Position numbers and translations under genes: made by a program
Virus record (IMG/VR): IMGVR_UViG_3300025120_000589
Coordinates: 1-23,136 of that record
Source: a virus
Length of the DNA stretch: 23,136 nt
Direction: 5' to 3' (one strand)
Shown here: positions 14,043-23,136 of the stretch, in pieces
Layout: each line of letters opens with the position of its first letter
Numbering within the stretch: the stretch's first letter is position 1
The notes under the pieces: model-generated
Seen by the model: only the letters and a program-made list of their open reading frames with translations
Database searches by the model: none
What the model was told of the DNA's origin: nothing

Positions 14043-17000
14043 ATGGCATACAGGTCTTATGGGAGCTACGGCTCCTTTTCTACTTCACCGAATCCAGGAC
14101 GTTCAAGACGGATCCTGCAAGCTAACGCACAAGAGTCTCGCAACTTTCAAGAAAGAGAGCGCATGATTCAGGAGCAGCAACGCTCCTACATGGATGTCAT
14201 GCGTCAAAAATTAAGAGACGAGCAACAAAATAGGGACAAAAATTTTCAGTTAGAACAATCCTTTAGGCGTGATTATCAGGATTCTGTTAATCGTAATGAG
14301 GATCAGCGTATTGCTAACACCATACAACAAGGAGCAAACTCTGAAAGTTTTTGGAAATCTATTGGTGAGTTTTCTGTTAAAGCTGGTGAAGTTTATACAG
14401 AGAATTGGATTAACAAAGAAAATGAGAAAAATATACAACAGTTCTATGATGCAACTAATGAGTTAAACCAACTTAAAGCTACTAATATAGAGCAGTATAA
14501 TCGTACAATTGGTTTAAAAGTAGCAGAGGAAAATCAAAGTCTACTTGATTATGCAACTGCAAATTCCTCTGCGAATGAAATTGCCGAGACAGCCGGTGAG
14601 CTTCAAGCTGATCCTGTACGTCAAATGGGTGCAGGTTATAAACCTCTTATATGGCAGAAAGCTAAAGCTGCACATGTTGCAAACTATATGCCTCAGTATA
14701 TAAAAGAGAATTTAGATTCTAGAATTAAAGTTACTGATCAAGATGGTGAAGAGTTAGAATTTACTGTTCAGGATGCCTTAAATAGAGGTGGTCTGTTGGC
14801 TTATCAAGCTACTGAGCAACTCAAAATGCGAGTAGCTAATTCTGTTGAATTCGATAAACTTGATCCAGTTTGGACTAAAAAAAATTTTACTGATCCTGCA
14901 GACCGGGCTATTGGTAGATTTTTAGCTGCGAATGAAATTAACGTAGAAGAGCAAAAAGTTAAACAGCAGGAAGCATCTGAAAATAGAGTTCTTACTTCTG
15001 AAATTTATGTTGGATTTACTCAGAATGATAATCCTGACTCTACTATGTCGATGGAACGTTCTATCAATCGCATTGCGGTCGAGTCTGGCGGTAAATTCTT
15101 AAAACCTGATGGTAGTATTGATAAGGCATTTATTAGAGATAGTGTTTACCTGCCTCAAGTACAGGATCTTGTAGAGACTGGTCAATTTGATAATGATCTG
15201 CCAGCCATTAAACAGTGGATTAATAACCAACAATTTATGTTTAATGGTGATCAAGTAGGTACATTAGAGGATGTCAAGTCTAGTGAAGCACTCTTTGAAT
15301 TAAACAAGGTTATTTCTGAGCGTGAAGACAGGATTGAAACTAGTGTTGATACTCGTAACGCGGCCATTGTTGATGAAGAAGTTGATACTATTGTCTCTAC
15401 TGCTTTAGAAAATGATCAACGTATTGATAGTGTTGAGGCTGTAAAAATCCGAAGAGGACTTCTTAAGTATAGAGCTACTGATCCTGCTTTATATCAGCGT
15501 GCAGTAGATAGATTTGAAGCGTATGGTCCTGGTAACGCTGACAAGATTGACAAAACGAAAGCCTATGTCGATCTTGAGGCACAAGCTAATCAAGGTACAT
15601 TGACGGAGCTTGATCTTCAACAGAATATGAACTGGTTAAATAAAAATCAGATCTCAAGCCTTAATGAAAGAATCCAACAATTTGGACCTACTACTAATCC
15701 TGAACGTGAAGGTTATAAACGAAAAGATGTAGAAACAGAAATTAAAGCTTTATTCCGTTCAAAGCTAGGCGAAATGGATCTTGGAACTGGTGTTGATGCT
15801 AGCGTTGGCTGGGCTACAGCAACTGCTGGTGATTACTATGTCAATAGATTAAAAGAACTTTCAGAAGATCCTAAGCTTACTCCTGATCAGGTAGCTATTG
15901 AAGCAAAGAAGGATACAATTACTTATGTAGCTAATGGTATGGATGATGAAAAGAATCCATTCTATGTTGTACCTGCAAATAAAGCTGATAAAACACAAGG
16001 CTATGTAAAGAACTTTCGAGTTGGTAACTTTACACCTGAACAACGTTCTGATGTATCTAAACAATATCAAGACATTACTGCTTCACCTAGCCTACTAGCA
16101 GAGAAGGTATATCTATCAACAGGTTACCTGGCTGATTTAGAAGGTGATGTAAAGAATGGCCGTTCTGTTGTATATACACCATGGGTTAATGAAGTAGCAC
16201 GCCTTACTAAAAAGAAGCCTTATGAAGTATTGAATGAGCAGTTAAAAGCTGCAGGTATTAAACAAGAAATTAAACCAGGATCATATGATGTACTGTCTGA
16301 ACAGATTGTAGATAACCCTGCACTTGAAAGTATGCTTAAGCAACCTACTCGTGCTGGTATTGCTACATCAATCATTAGCTCTGGTAATGCCGTCAACAAG
16401 GTCCGTACGGGCTTCCAAGGTGAACAGGATGTGATGTCCTTAGCTACTGCAGCAGGCTTCAAATCACCTCCTCTAGCGGCTGCTATGTGGGCATTAGAGA
16501 CTGGTCGTGGTAAGACTGTACATGGACCTAATGCTCTATTTAATATTAAGAGTAAGGATGGTCAGGGTACACGAGCTACAACTAAAGAATTCATTGATGG
16601 TCAGCCTATATCTCAACCCTCTACTTTTAAGAACTATGCATCACCTCTTGAGTCAGTAAAAGACCTGAATGCATGGGCATCTAAAGCGCCTGGGTTTAAA
16701 GAAGCTAAGACATATCGCCAAGCTGTTGAAGCTATATACAATGCAGGATATGCTACTGACCCTAATTATGTAACAAAGACATTAGGTGTATTGGAAGGTA
16801 TGGGCTTTAAACCAGACCAACCTATTATTGAATATAAAGGTTCACCAGCTACTGATCCTAATTATATGTCACCTACAATGAAACAGGTGTTCTATAAGAC
16901 TGGAAATATTATGGCACCTGGTATGGATCCATCTGAACATTTAGATGTAAAACAAGCAGATAATCCTAATACTGCTGCTGATGAGACAAACGCTTACTTT

Positions 17001-17309
17001 GATGAGGATGCACTAGAGAACTATGTTTCTGTAAGTGATCCTGAATTTGGAGAAGTTGGTATGTCAGAACTAGCAGAGAAGTATTACGGTAAGGGTAATA
17101 GACCCGCTAATACATCCTTCTATGCCGCTAGGAAGTACCGTAATGGTATACACCTAGGATGGGACTATCCAACAGCTAGTGGCAGCTTGCTGAAGCTTAA
17201 AGGAGGCGCTCGTGTAGTTGGTGGTTATAACACTTCATTCGGCTATAAAGCAATAATTCAACTACCTGATGGTAGACGTTTCTCATTCCTACATGGATCT
17301 AAAGCATGA
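14043..17309 (+). CDS. Internal core protein, gp15-like, with glucosaminidase and M23-like domains
   Basis: Encodes 1088 residues (T7 gp15 has 747). The N-terminal 800 residues are helical and Gln/Glu-rich, as in ejection proteins that form the periplasmic tunnel. Residues about 795-930 match the FlgJ/glucosaminidase fold: A-A-A-M-W-A-L-E819-T-G-R-G-K, N-A-L-F-N-I-K, then T-F-K-N-Y-A-S-P-L-E-S-V-K-D-L and Y-A-T-D-P-N-Y. Glu819 is the expected catalytic acid. The last 55 residues resemble the first half of an M23 peptidase (H1037-L-G-W-D1041, G-G-A-R-V-V-G-G-Y, F-L-H1084-G-S) but stop before the family's H-x-H motif. The ATGA overlap shows the stop is genuine. The gene starts 31 bases after its neighbour, without a Shine-Dalgarno site. 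Confidence 0.87.
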   Translation: MAYRSYGSYGSFSTSPNPGRSRRILQANAQESRNFQERERMIQEQQRSYMDVMRQKLRDEQQNRDKNFQLEQSFRRDYQDSVNRNEDQRIANTIQQGANSESFWKSIGEFSVKAGEVYTENWINKENEKNIQQFYDATNELNQLKATNIEQYNRTIGLKVAEENQSLLDYATANSSANEIAETAGELQADPVRQMGAGYKPLIWQKAKAAHVANYMPQYIKENLDSRIKVTDQDGEELEFTVQDALNRGGLLAYQATEQLKMRVANSVEFDKLDPVWTKKNFTDPADRAIGRFLAANEINVEEQKVKQQEASENRVLTSEIYVGFTQNDNPDSTMSMERSINRIAVESGGKFLKPDGSIDKAFIRDSVYLPQVQDLVETGQFDNDLPAIKQWINNQQFMFNGDQVGTLEDVKSSEALFELNKVISEREDRIETSVDTRNAAIVDEEVDTIVSTALENDQRIDSVEAVKIRRGLLKYRATDPALYQRAVDRFEAYGPGNADKIDKTKAYVDLEAQANQGTLTELDLQQNMNWLNKNQISSLNERIQQFGPTTNPEREGYKRKDVETEIKALFRSKLGEMDLGTGVDASVGWATATAGDYYVNRLKELSEDPKLTPDQVAIEAKKDTITYVANGMDDEKNPFYVVPANKADKTQGYVKNFRVGNFTPEQRSDVSKQYQDITASPSLLAEKVYLSTGYLADLEGDVKNGRSVVYTPWVNEVARLTKKKPYEVLNEQLKAAGIKQEIKPGSYDVLSEQIVDNPALESMLKQPTRAGIATSIISSGNAVNKVRTGFQGEQDVMSLATAAGFKSPPLAAAMWALETGRGKTVHGPNALFNIKSKDGQGTRATTKEFIDGQPISQPSTFKNYASPLESVKDLNAWASKAPGFKEAKTYRQAVEAIYNAGYATDPNYVTKTLGVLEGMGFKPDQPIIEYKGSPATDPNYMSPTMKQVFYKTGNIMAPGMDPSEHLDVKQADNPNTAADETNAYFDEDALENYVSVSDPEFGEVGMSELAEKYYGKGNRPANTSFYAARKYRNGIHLGWDYPTASGSLLKLKGGARVVGGYNTSFGYKAIIQLPDGRRFSFLHGSKA

Positions 17310-20300
17310 CATACTCTCCTTTCGAGCCTTCTACTTACGATGATGAAGAGCAACTGAAGAGATACTACGAAAACCCTGATGATGGATCTTATAAAGGTCC
17401 TAATGTTGAAGAAGGTAGACCAGGACCTGATGGTAAGGTAGCTCCTACGGAAGCTCCTCCAAAACCTGAAGCTGAAGAACCAAACATTCTAGAAAAAGCT
17501 GGACAGTTTATCGAAGATAATAAAAAGACAATTGGTAGAGCTGGTAGTGCTGTAGCTCAGACTATTCCCATTGTTGGTCGTCCAATTGCTGCCGGTATTG
17601 AAGCAGCTACTGCTGATACTGACGCAGAGGCTGAGGCAGCCATTCTAGGTAAGGTCGGTATGGAACTTGGCCTTGTTGATTTTGGAATGGATGCTATTGG
17701 CAATATCCCTGGTGCTGCATCTATTGATGACTCCTGGGATGAAATGACAAGGTTTAAAAACCCTGCAACTGCTGCTGCACGAGATATGGCTTCTGTCATT
17801 GTCCCTAGTGTTGCAGCTTCTCTAGTAGCAGGACCTGCCGCTAGTAGAGCTGTATCAGCTATTAATGGTGGTAAAGTAGCAGCAGGTATTGCAGCAGTTG
17901 GTGCTAGTGCTGTAGCTGATACTAGTATCGCTTATCTTTCTGATTACTCAGAACGTGATGAAGGTTTAGCTCGTAGTACTGATGAATTCTTAGAATCTAT
18001 TGGTAGACCAATGGGTTTAAAGGTTCCGCAAGCTATTCAGGTAATGGATGATGATTCACCTGAAGTACGACGTAATAAACTTATGCTGGAAGCAGGTGGC
18101 CTATCCGTAATTGGTGATGCCATTGGTTACCTGTTTAAAGCAGGTAAGCCAATCATGAATTGGTTTGAACCAAAAGATGATGCAGCTAAAGCATTCAAAG
18201 AGATTAAAGTTAGAGAGAATCCTGATCCTGATACTGTCTTTCGTTCTATGGAATTAGACGAAGAGATTGCTCAGATTGCAGATGAACTAGCAATTACTAC
18301 TGATCCATCTGATATTGCATTACTGCAAACTAAACAGGATGCATTAATTGAAGAGAATGCTGCTTTATTTCAATCTTACTTTAATACTGGCCGTACATCT
18401 GCAACTGTTGACCCATTAGCTTCTGCTATTGAAGAAGGTCAAGCATCTCGTGGATGGCAGACCGATGAAATTGGAGCTAAAAAATTACAGCAAGATCCTG
18501 AAAGGGTTACCTTCGATGCTGATATCCAATCACCATTAGCACCTGAATCTGCACGTCCTACACAAGCTATTCCTAGGGCAAATGTAGCTCGTAATGCGGC
18601 TGATATTGCTGCTACTAGGTCTGGTACATCAACAGGAATACCTGCGCCTCTCATCTCTAAACCTATGTTGAAGGATGGTATGGAATTGGATGAACCATCT
18701 AGAGCGATTGTTTCTAGGCTTGTTGAGGATCTCAATGAAGGTGGTAATTTTGCCGCCAATGTTGACGGCTTCCGTTTTGTTAAAAAACAAATGCATGATG
18801 ATGCACTTGATCTCTTTACTGAGATTGTTAGTGCAAAGGATGTTGATGAATTACGTGCCGTTCTTTTGCCTAAGAAATATACGCGTATGGTTACTGAAGA
18901 ATTTGGTGTCAATATGCTTGTTGACTCTAGAATGCCCGACGTAGGTAAGGCAATTAAATATCTATCTAAGGAATTCCTTGGTGAAGATGTGTCTGCTATG
19001 TCAGCTAGAGTGATAGAAACTACTGCTAAAGAAGTTGAAGCACATCTAGATGCTATGCGTATCTTTAAAGGTCAAGCCAATGAAGATGCTATAAAAGATA
19101 TTATTACTGATAAATTAGCATTACTTACTGAAGAATATGGAATTGCTAAATACACTTCAGGTTGGTCACTGGAGAATGTGGCCTGGTGGAAATCTAAAGA
19201 TCCTACTGCAATTGCTGAACATTTCACTGGTGTAGCTAAACGTAATCACGAGGATGCTCAACAGTTTGCAGTCGATTTGAGGAAATTTAAGGAAGATAAT
19301 CCCGAAATGGCGGCTAACCTATACATGGCATATGATATGTCTAATGGTAATGTTAATACCATCGCTAAGTTAAATGCTTGGGCTAAAACTCAGATCAATC
19401 CTATGACTGCTGTTGTAGGCAGTAAGTTTGGCTCCACATCGTTTAATGAAAACCTCCAAGGTGTTATCTATAACAACGTATTATCTGGCCTATCAGCAGG
19501 TCGTGCAATGATTGGTGGTGTGTCGTCCCTGGCATTGAAGCCTATTGATTATATGGTTGGTGCTGGTGTACGTGGTGTCATGAAGAAAGACTTTAGTGAT
19601 CTACGTAAGGGCATGTATGCCTTTGGTGTTGAATTTGATGTCATGGGTCGTGCTTTAAATGATGGTTGGCAGACTTTTAAGAAGTCAGCTACTGATCCTG
19701 AATCAATGATGCAGATGTTGAGAAAGGATTACAGCTTCCAATCATCTAAGAACACTGAGGAAATCCTTGACCGTATGGCTCTTGAGTATGAGCGTAATGG
19801 TGATTTTGGTAATCTAATGTTATCACGTTGGAATAAAGCCAATCGTTATCTCAGCATGAATAAATTCATGAGATATGGTACTAACGCTATGCTTGGTATT
19901 GACCGTGCTACTAATATCATGATGGCTACTATGGTATCTAAATTTAATGCGTGGGATGAAGCGTATACTGCTGGTCAGAAGATGGATCCTGAGAAACTTT
20001 TAGCTGCACAAGAGAAACACTATTCTAAAGTGTTTGATCCTAAAACTGATCTTATAAAGGATAGCTGGACTAAGCAGCAGGCTGCTGATATTGCATTAAA
20101 TGAAACTACAGGTATTGGTGACTTCCTATCTAAAGCTACAACTAAGCTTCCTGCTTTAAAAGCATTCATGATGTTTCCTAATACAGGTATTAACCAAGCC
20201 CGTAAAGCCCTTACATATACACCATTCGCTGCTATTCCTAATTCTAGCCGTAATGCTAAAGCACTAATGGCTACTTCTCCAGAACAGATTGATGAAGTAA

Positions 20301-21457
20301 TGGTCTTACATGGTATTTCACCTAATGATCCTGATAAGCTACGTATTCTAGACAACATGAAGACTGAATATACAGGTCGTTTAGTTGTTGGTTCTATGAC
20401 TGCTCTTGGTGCAGCTCAATATGCTCTATCTGGTAATATTCGTGGTAACTATCCTAAGGATAAAGCACGTAAAAATTATCTCATTAGTAATAATTGGAAA
20501 CCAAAGACTATTAAATTAGGTGGTATCTGGGTATCCTACGCTGGTGTTCAGATGTTAGACCCTATCCTTGCAATGGTAGGTGATATGGCTGAGTATTCAT
20601 CAGATATGTCATCTCCTTTTAAAGAAGATATAATTGGAAAGCTTGGTTGGACCTTATCTCAAAGCTTTGGTAGTGCTTCTCCTTTGACTGGTCTAGAACC
20701 TTTGATTGCTCTTACACAGGGTGATGAAGGTGCTATGCAACGTCTTCTAAATAACTACTCTCGTATGGCAATACCTCTCTCTAGTGCTCAAGCTGTGCTT
20801 GCTAAGGGTATTGATAGCAGCTTAAAAGAAACATATGATGATCTTCAAGGCTATATCTCTAGTCGTATTCCTATTGTTAATACAACAGTACCTAAGAAGT
20901 TTGATTGGTGGACAGGGCAACCTATCCAAGAGATAGATAATCCTATGCTTCGTATGTTAAATGCTATTAACCCTATTCCTATGTCTCAATCTGAAGAACC
21001 ATGGCGTATCTGGGTAAATCAATCTGGTATCGATCTATCTCAAATGATGCTTACTGACAGTACCGGTACACATAAGTATAGTAGTGCAGAGCGATCACAG
21101 CTTTCTAAGCTTATTGGTCAAATGCAGATCTATAAAGAAGTAGAAAAAATGATGAAGAATGATAAATTTAATGACCAATTAAATATTGTACGTGCTGAAT
21201 TATCCACTGGTAAGACATTTGACGAGTTGCAGCCTGAAACAAAGAAGCTGCCTGTTGTTGACCGTCTCACAACCTTAGTCAAAGATGCTAAAGCTGTAGC
21301 TGAACAACAGCTATTGCAACGATACCCCAACATTCAAGTGAAGATTCTTGGTAAACAAATGGTCGATAAGAAAATGCAAGCAGGCGACCCTAGTGGTGCA
21401 TATAAGCAAGCAGAAAAAACACAACAACAATTGAAACAACTGGAACAATTTAGATGA
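17306..21457 (+). CDS. Internal core protein, gp16-like
   Basis: Encodes 1383 residues (T7 gp16 has 1318), coupled to the upstream gene by ATGA and to the fibre gene by ATGA. In T7 this protein forms the inner part of the ejectosome and crosses the inner membrane. The first 60 residues here are an acidic, proline-rich leader. I see no E-S-x-x-x-x-x-A-x-S transglycosylase signature, which T7 gp16 carries at its N-terminus. Ala/Gly/Val-rich hydrophobic stretches lie near residues 85-120, 160-215 and 1025-1042 and could insert in a membrane. The C-terminal 60 residues are a Gln/Lys-rich helix. Assignment rests on size, order and composition. Confidence 0.87.
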   Translation: MTYSPFEPSTYDDEEQLKRYYENPDDGSYKGPNVEEGRPGPDGKVAPTEAPPKPEAEEPNILEKAGQFIEDNKKTIGRAGSAVAQTIPIVGRPIAAGIEAATADTDAEAEAAILGKVGMELGLVDFGMDAIGNIPGAASIDDSWDEMTRFKNPATAAARDMASVIVPSVAASLVAGPAASRAVSAINGGKVAAGIAAVGASAVADTSIAYLSDYSERDEGLARSTDEFLESIGRPMGLKVPQAIQVMDDDSPEVRRNKLMLEAGGLSVIGDAIGYLFKAGKPIMNWFEPKDDAAKAFKEIKVRENPDPDTVFRSMELDEEIAQIADELAITTDPSDIALLQTKQDALIEENAALFQSYFNTGRTSATVDPLASAIEEGQASRGWQTDEIGAKKLQQDPERVTFDADIQSPLAPESARPTQAIPRANVARNAADIAATRSGTSTGIPAPLISKPMLKDGMELDEPSRAIVSRLVEDLNEGGNFAANVDGFRFVKKQMHDDALDLFTEIVSAKDVDELRAVLLPKKYTRMVTEEFGVNMLVDSRMPDVGKAIKYLSKEFLGEDVSAMSARVIETTAKEVEAHLDAMRIFKGQANEDAIKDIITDKLALLTEEYGIAKYTSGWSLENVAWWKSKDPTAIAEHFTGVAKRNHEDAQQFAVDLRKFKEDNPEMAANLYMAYDMSNGNVNTIAKLNAWAKTQINPMTAVVGSKFGSTSFNENLQGVIYNNVLSGLSAGRAMIGGVSSLALKPIDYMVGAGVRGVMKKDFSDLRKGMYAFGVEFDVMGRALNDGWQTFKKSATDPESMMQMLRKDYSFQSSKNTEEILDRMALEYERNGDFGNLMLSRWNKANRYLSMNKFMRYGTNAMLGIDRATNIMMATMVSKFNAWDEAYTAGQKMDPEKLLAAQEKHYSKVFDPKTDLIKDSWTKQQAADIALNETTGIGDFLSKATTKLPALKAFMMFPNTGINQARKALTYTPFAAIPNSSRNAKALMATSPEQIDEVMVLHGISPNDPDKLRILDNMKTEYTGRLVVGSMTALGAAQYALSGNIRGNYPKDKARKNYLISNNWKPKTIKLGGIWVSYAGVQMLDPILAMVGDMAEYSSDMSSPFKEDIIGKLGWTLSQSFGSASPLTGLEPLIALTQGDEGAMQRLLNNYSRMAIPLSSAQAVLAKGIDSSLKETYDDLQGYISSRIPIVNTTVPKKFDWWTGQPIQEIDNPMLRMLNAINPIPMSQSEEPWRIWVNQSGIDLSQMMLTDSTGTHKYSSAERSQLSKLIGQMQIYKEVEKMMKNDKFNDQLNIVRAELSTGKTFDELQPETKKLPVVDRLTTLVKDAKAVAEQQLLQRYPNIQVKILGKQMVDKKMQAGDPSGAYKQAEKTQQQLKQLEQFR

Positions 21458-23136
21458 CTTACACTCCTCTTTCTACTAATACTTATTTAACCACTTCCGC
21501 TAATGAAACAAATTTCACTGTAACCTGGAATTCTCCTTATTATCTTGAAACTGAAGATGTTTTTGCAAAGGTAAATGGAGCGGCTTGGACTGTTGTTTCA
21601 GTTTCTGGGACAACTGTTGTTTTAGCTACAGGTATCCCTGCTAATGCCAACGTTTTTATCTATCGAGATACAGATATTTCTGAAAACGTAGCCAATTTTA
21701 GTGCAGGCTCCACATTTAGAGCACAAGATTTAAATAAAAATTATGACCAATTACTTTTTAAAGTACAAGAAAACCAAGATATAGCTAATAAAGCTCAGGG
21801 TGAGATCGATATTATTGATAATACCTTGTCACAAATAGCGTTGTATATAGGTGTTGCTAATACATCAGCACTAAATACTGTAGCTGCTGGCTTACTAGCT
21901 GATCCTTCTATTACCAATATTAGATATGAAGTTGCTGATAGTACTAATGTCGATGGCACAGTAGTTACACCACCAATAGTTAATGCTGCACCTCTTCCCG
22001 TAATTAATAGTTTACCAAGTGGTGTCAATTGGAATAGTGGTATTGCTACTAGAGTCATTTGGAATGGTTCTAGTTGGGATTTCAATGTCTATGTCCCTTA
22101 CGATCCAGATGGAAGATATCTGGAAAATGGTGAAGTTAATTTAGCAACTACTAAATCTTCTACTGCTAACGTAATTACTAATACGGCTGGTACTGATGCT
22201 ACTTTAGTAGGTGCTACTGGTACAGATTCGGGCCTTCTAACATCCGCTGATAAAACAAAATTAGATGGTATTGAAACTGCAGCAACGGCTGACCAAACTG
22301 GATCTGAAATTAAAGCTCTGTATGAGTCTCAGGCGGATACTAATGCTTTTACTGATGCTGATCATACTAAACTAGATGGCATTGCTACTGGGGCAACTGT
22401 TAGCCAATGGAGTGATGTTTCAGGAGGTATTGCTTACAGCGCGGGCCGAGTTGGGATTGGCAGCACGTCGCCTGAGGACTCGCTGCATATTAAATCCAAT
22501 AGCGGAGCAATTCGCCTAGAAAATACCGTTGTCTCAAACAATGATTCGACGATTGCATACGACAACACTGATTTAGCTTTTCACGTTGATCCAAATAACG
22601 TAAGAGGAAACAGTAATATCACTTTCTCGGGCGACGGTTCCGAGCGAATGAGAATCGACAGCTCGGGCAGGGTTGGGATTGGCACAACGTCGCCTAGCTC
22701 AAATTTACATATTGCATCTTCTCTTGCAACCATTCGACTTGAAGATAGTGATGTTGCGGGAGGTGCATCTTACTCACTTATTACGTCTTCTTCCAATGGC
22801 AATATCGAGTTTTTAGCTGATCCTGACAATGCCCGCTCTAGCACAGATATTAGATTTGCTGTTGATGGAAGCGAGCGGATGCGAATCGACAGCTCGGGCA
22901 ATGTTGGTATTGGAGCATCAGCTCTTGCAAGCTCTAGTCGTTTAACACTTTTTGAAGATACAGGTAACGCTCAGACATTAGAAATTATTGCTGCAAGAGC
23001 TGGTGGTGTAGGATCACAACCAGGAATTAAATTTACAAACAATACTGGCGGTAATTTAGGTGGTATTTACGGAGAAGTTAGCTCAGCCTCTGTGAATCTG
23101 CAAACGGGCGGCACTGTTCGCATGCGAATCGACAGC
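21454..23136 (+). CDS. Tail fibre, T7 gp17-like N-terminus with mosaic repeats (3' partial)
   Basis: The frame is open from the ATG at 21454 to the window end (561 codons), so it continues outside. Residues 1-110 match the T7-type fibre anchor: a beta-rich start with Y-Y-L-E-T-E-D-V-F-A-K-V, then V-F-I-Y-R-D-T-D, V-A-N-F-S-A-G-S-T-F-R-A-Q-D-L-N. Next come two T-K-L-D-G-I repeats (near residues 267 and 307), a common fibre shaft motif. From about residue 329 a repeat R-M-R-I-D-S-S-G-x-V-G-I-G-T-T-S-P recurs every 77-81 residues. The distal part should bind the host surface. Base composition changes within the gene, see findings. It starts on the ATGA of the gp16-like stop. Confidence 0.92.
   Translation, partial: MTYTPLSTNTYLTTSANETNFTVTWNSPYYLETEDVFAKVNGAAWTVVSVSGTTVVLATGIPANANVFIYRDTDISENVANFSAGSTFRAQDLNKNYDQLLFKVQENQDIANKAQGEIDIIDNTLSQIALYIGVANTSALNTVAAGLLADPSITNIRYEVADSTNVDGTVVTPPIVNAAPLPVINSLPSGVNWNSGIATRVIWNGSSWDFNVYVPYDPDGRYLENGEVNLATTKSSTANVITNTAGTDATLVGATGTDSGLLTSADKTKLDGIETAATADQTGSEIKALYESQADTNAFTDADHTKLDGIATGATVSQWSDVSGGIAYSAGRVGIGSTSPEDSLHIKSNSGAIRLENTVVSNNDSTIAYDNTDLAFHVDPNNVRGNSNITFSGDGSERMRIDSSGRVGIGTTSPSSNLHIASSLATIRLEDSDVAGGASYSLITSSSNGNIEFLADPDNARSSTDIRFAVDGSERMRIDSSGNVGIGASALASSSRLTLFEDTGNAQTLEIIAARAGGVGSQPGIKFTNNTGGNLGGIYGEVSSASVNLQTGGTVRMRIDS
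22441..23136 (+). repeat. Dispersed RMRIDSSG/VGIGTTSP repeats in the tail fibre
   Basis: An 18-base identical core (GAATCGACAGCTCGGGCA) lies at 22652-22669 and 22883-22900, and its first 11 bases at 23126-23136 at the window end. Spacing is 231 and 243 bases. The following G-V-G-I-G part also occurs at 22451-22470. Repeat DNA is richer in G and C than the sequence between copies. Confidence 0.9.

Overview
This window is the late (virion and lysis) region of a T7-like podovirus that infects marine cyanobacteria (Synechococcus or Prochlorococcus type). Three things show this. All genes lie on one strand. The order portal - scaffold - major capsid - tail tube A - tail tube B - three ejection proteins - tail fibre matches T7 genes 8-12 and 14-17. 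A complete photosystem II D1 gene (psbA) sits between the scaffold and capsid genes, as in cyanophages. No tRNA, CRISPR array, insertion sequence or integrase was seen.

Layout. 3-964: the end of an unidentified gene and two unidentified genes. 967-3504: portal, a small basic/proline-rich protein and scaffold. 3538-3956: a tiny Lys/Cys protein and an RlpA-like fold. 3955-4011: a structured RNA element. 4060-5136: psbA. 5170-6291: a lysis-like cluster with an unknown small protein, a holin-like TM plus coiled-coil protein, a short amphipathic protein and a C39-like cysteine peptidase. 6301-6475: a probable glutamine-II (downstream-peptide) riboswitch controlling a 36-residue YRG peptide. 6463-6639: a second copy of the structured RNA element and a long capsid leader. 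6640-8094: major capsid and two small proteins, closed by a strong intrinsic terminator at 8103-8130 (same position as T7 T-phi). 8155-11048: tail tubes A and B. 11052-21457: three large ejection (internal core) proteins. 21454-23136: tail fibre, cut by the window end.

How the genes work together. Scaffold, portal and capsid build the procapsid. Tubes A/B form the tail. The three ejection proteins leave the particle with the DNA; here the wall-cutting domain is in the gp15-like protein, and none is visible at the gp16 N-terminus where T7 carries it. D1 keeps host photosynthesis running during infection. Many genes are coupled by 1-8 base stop/start overlaps. The genes expected to be made in largest amount, psbA and capsid, instead follow structured RNA leaders without a clear Shine-Dalgarno sequence.

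Most interesting signals: the two related T-loop-hairpin RNAs placed before psbA and the capsid gene; the adjacent glutamine riboswitch; two previously hidden 18-residue repeat arrays in the oversized gp14-like protein; and a mosaic repeat region in the tail fibre. Family assignments come from reading motifs; no search could be run.
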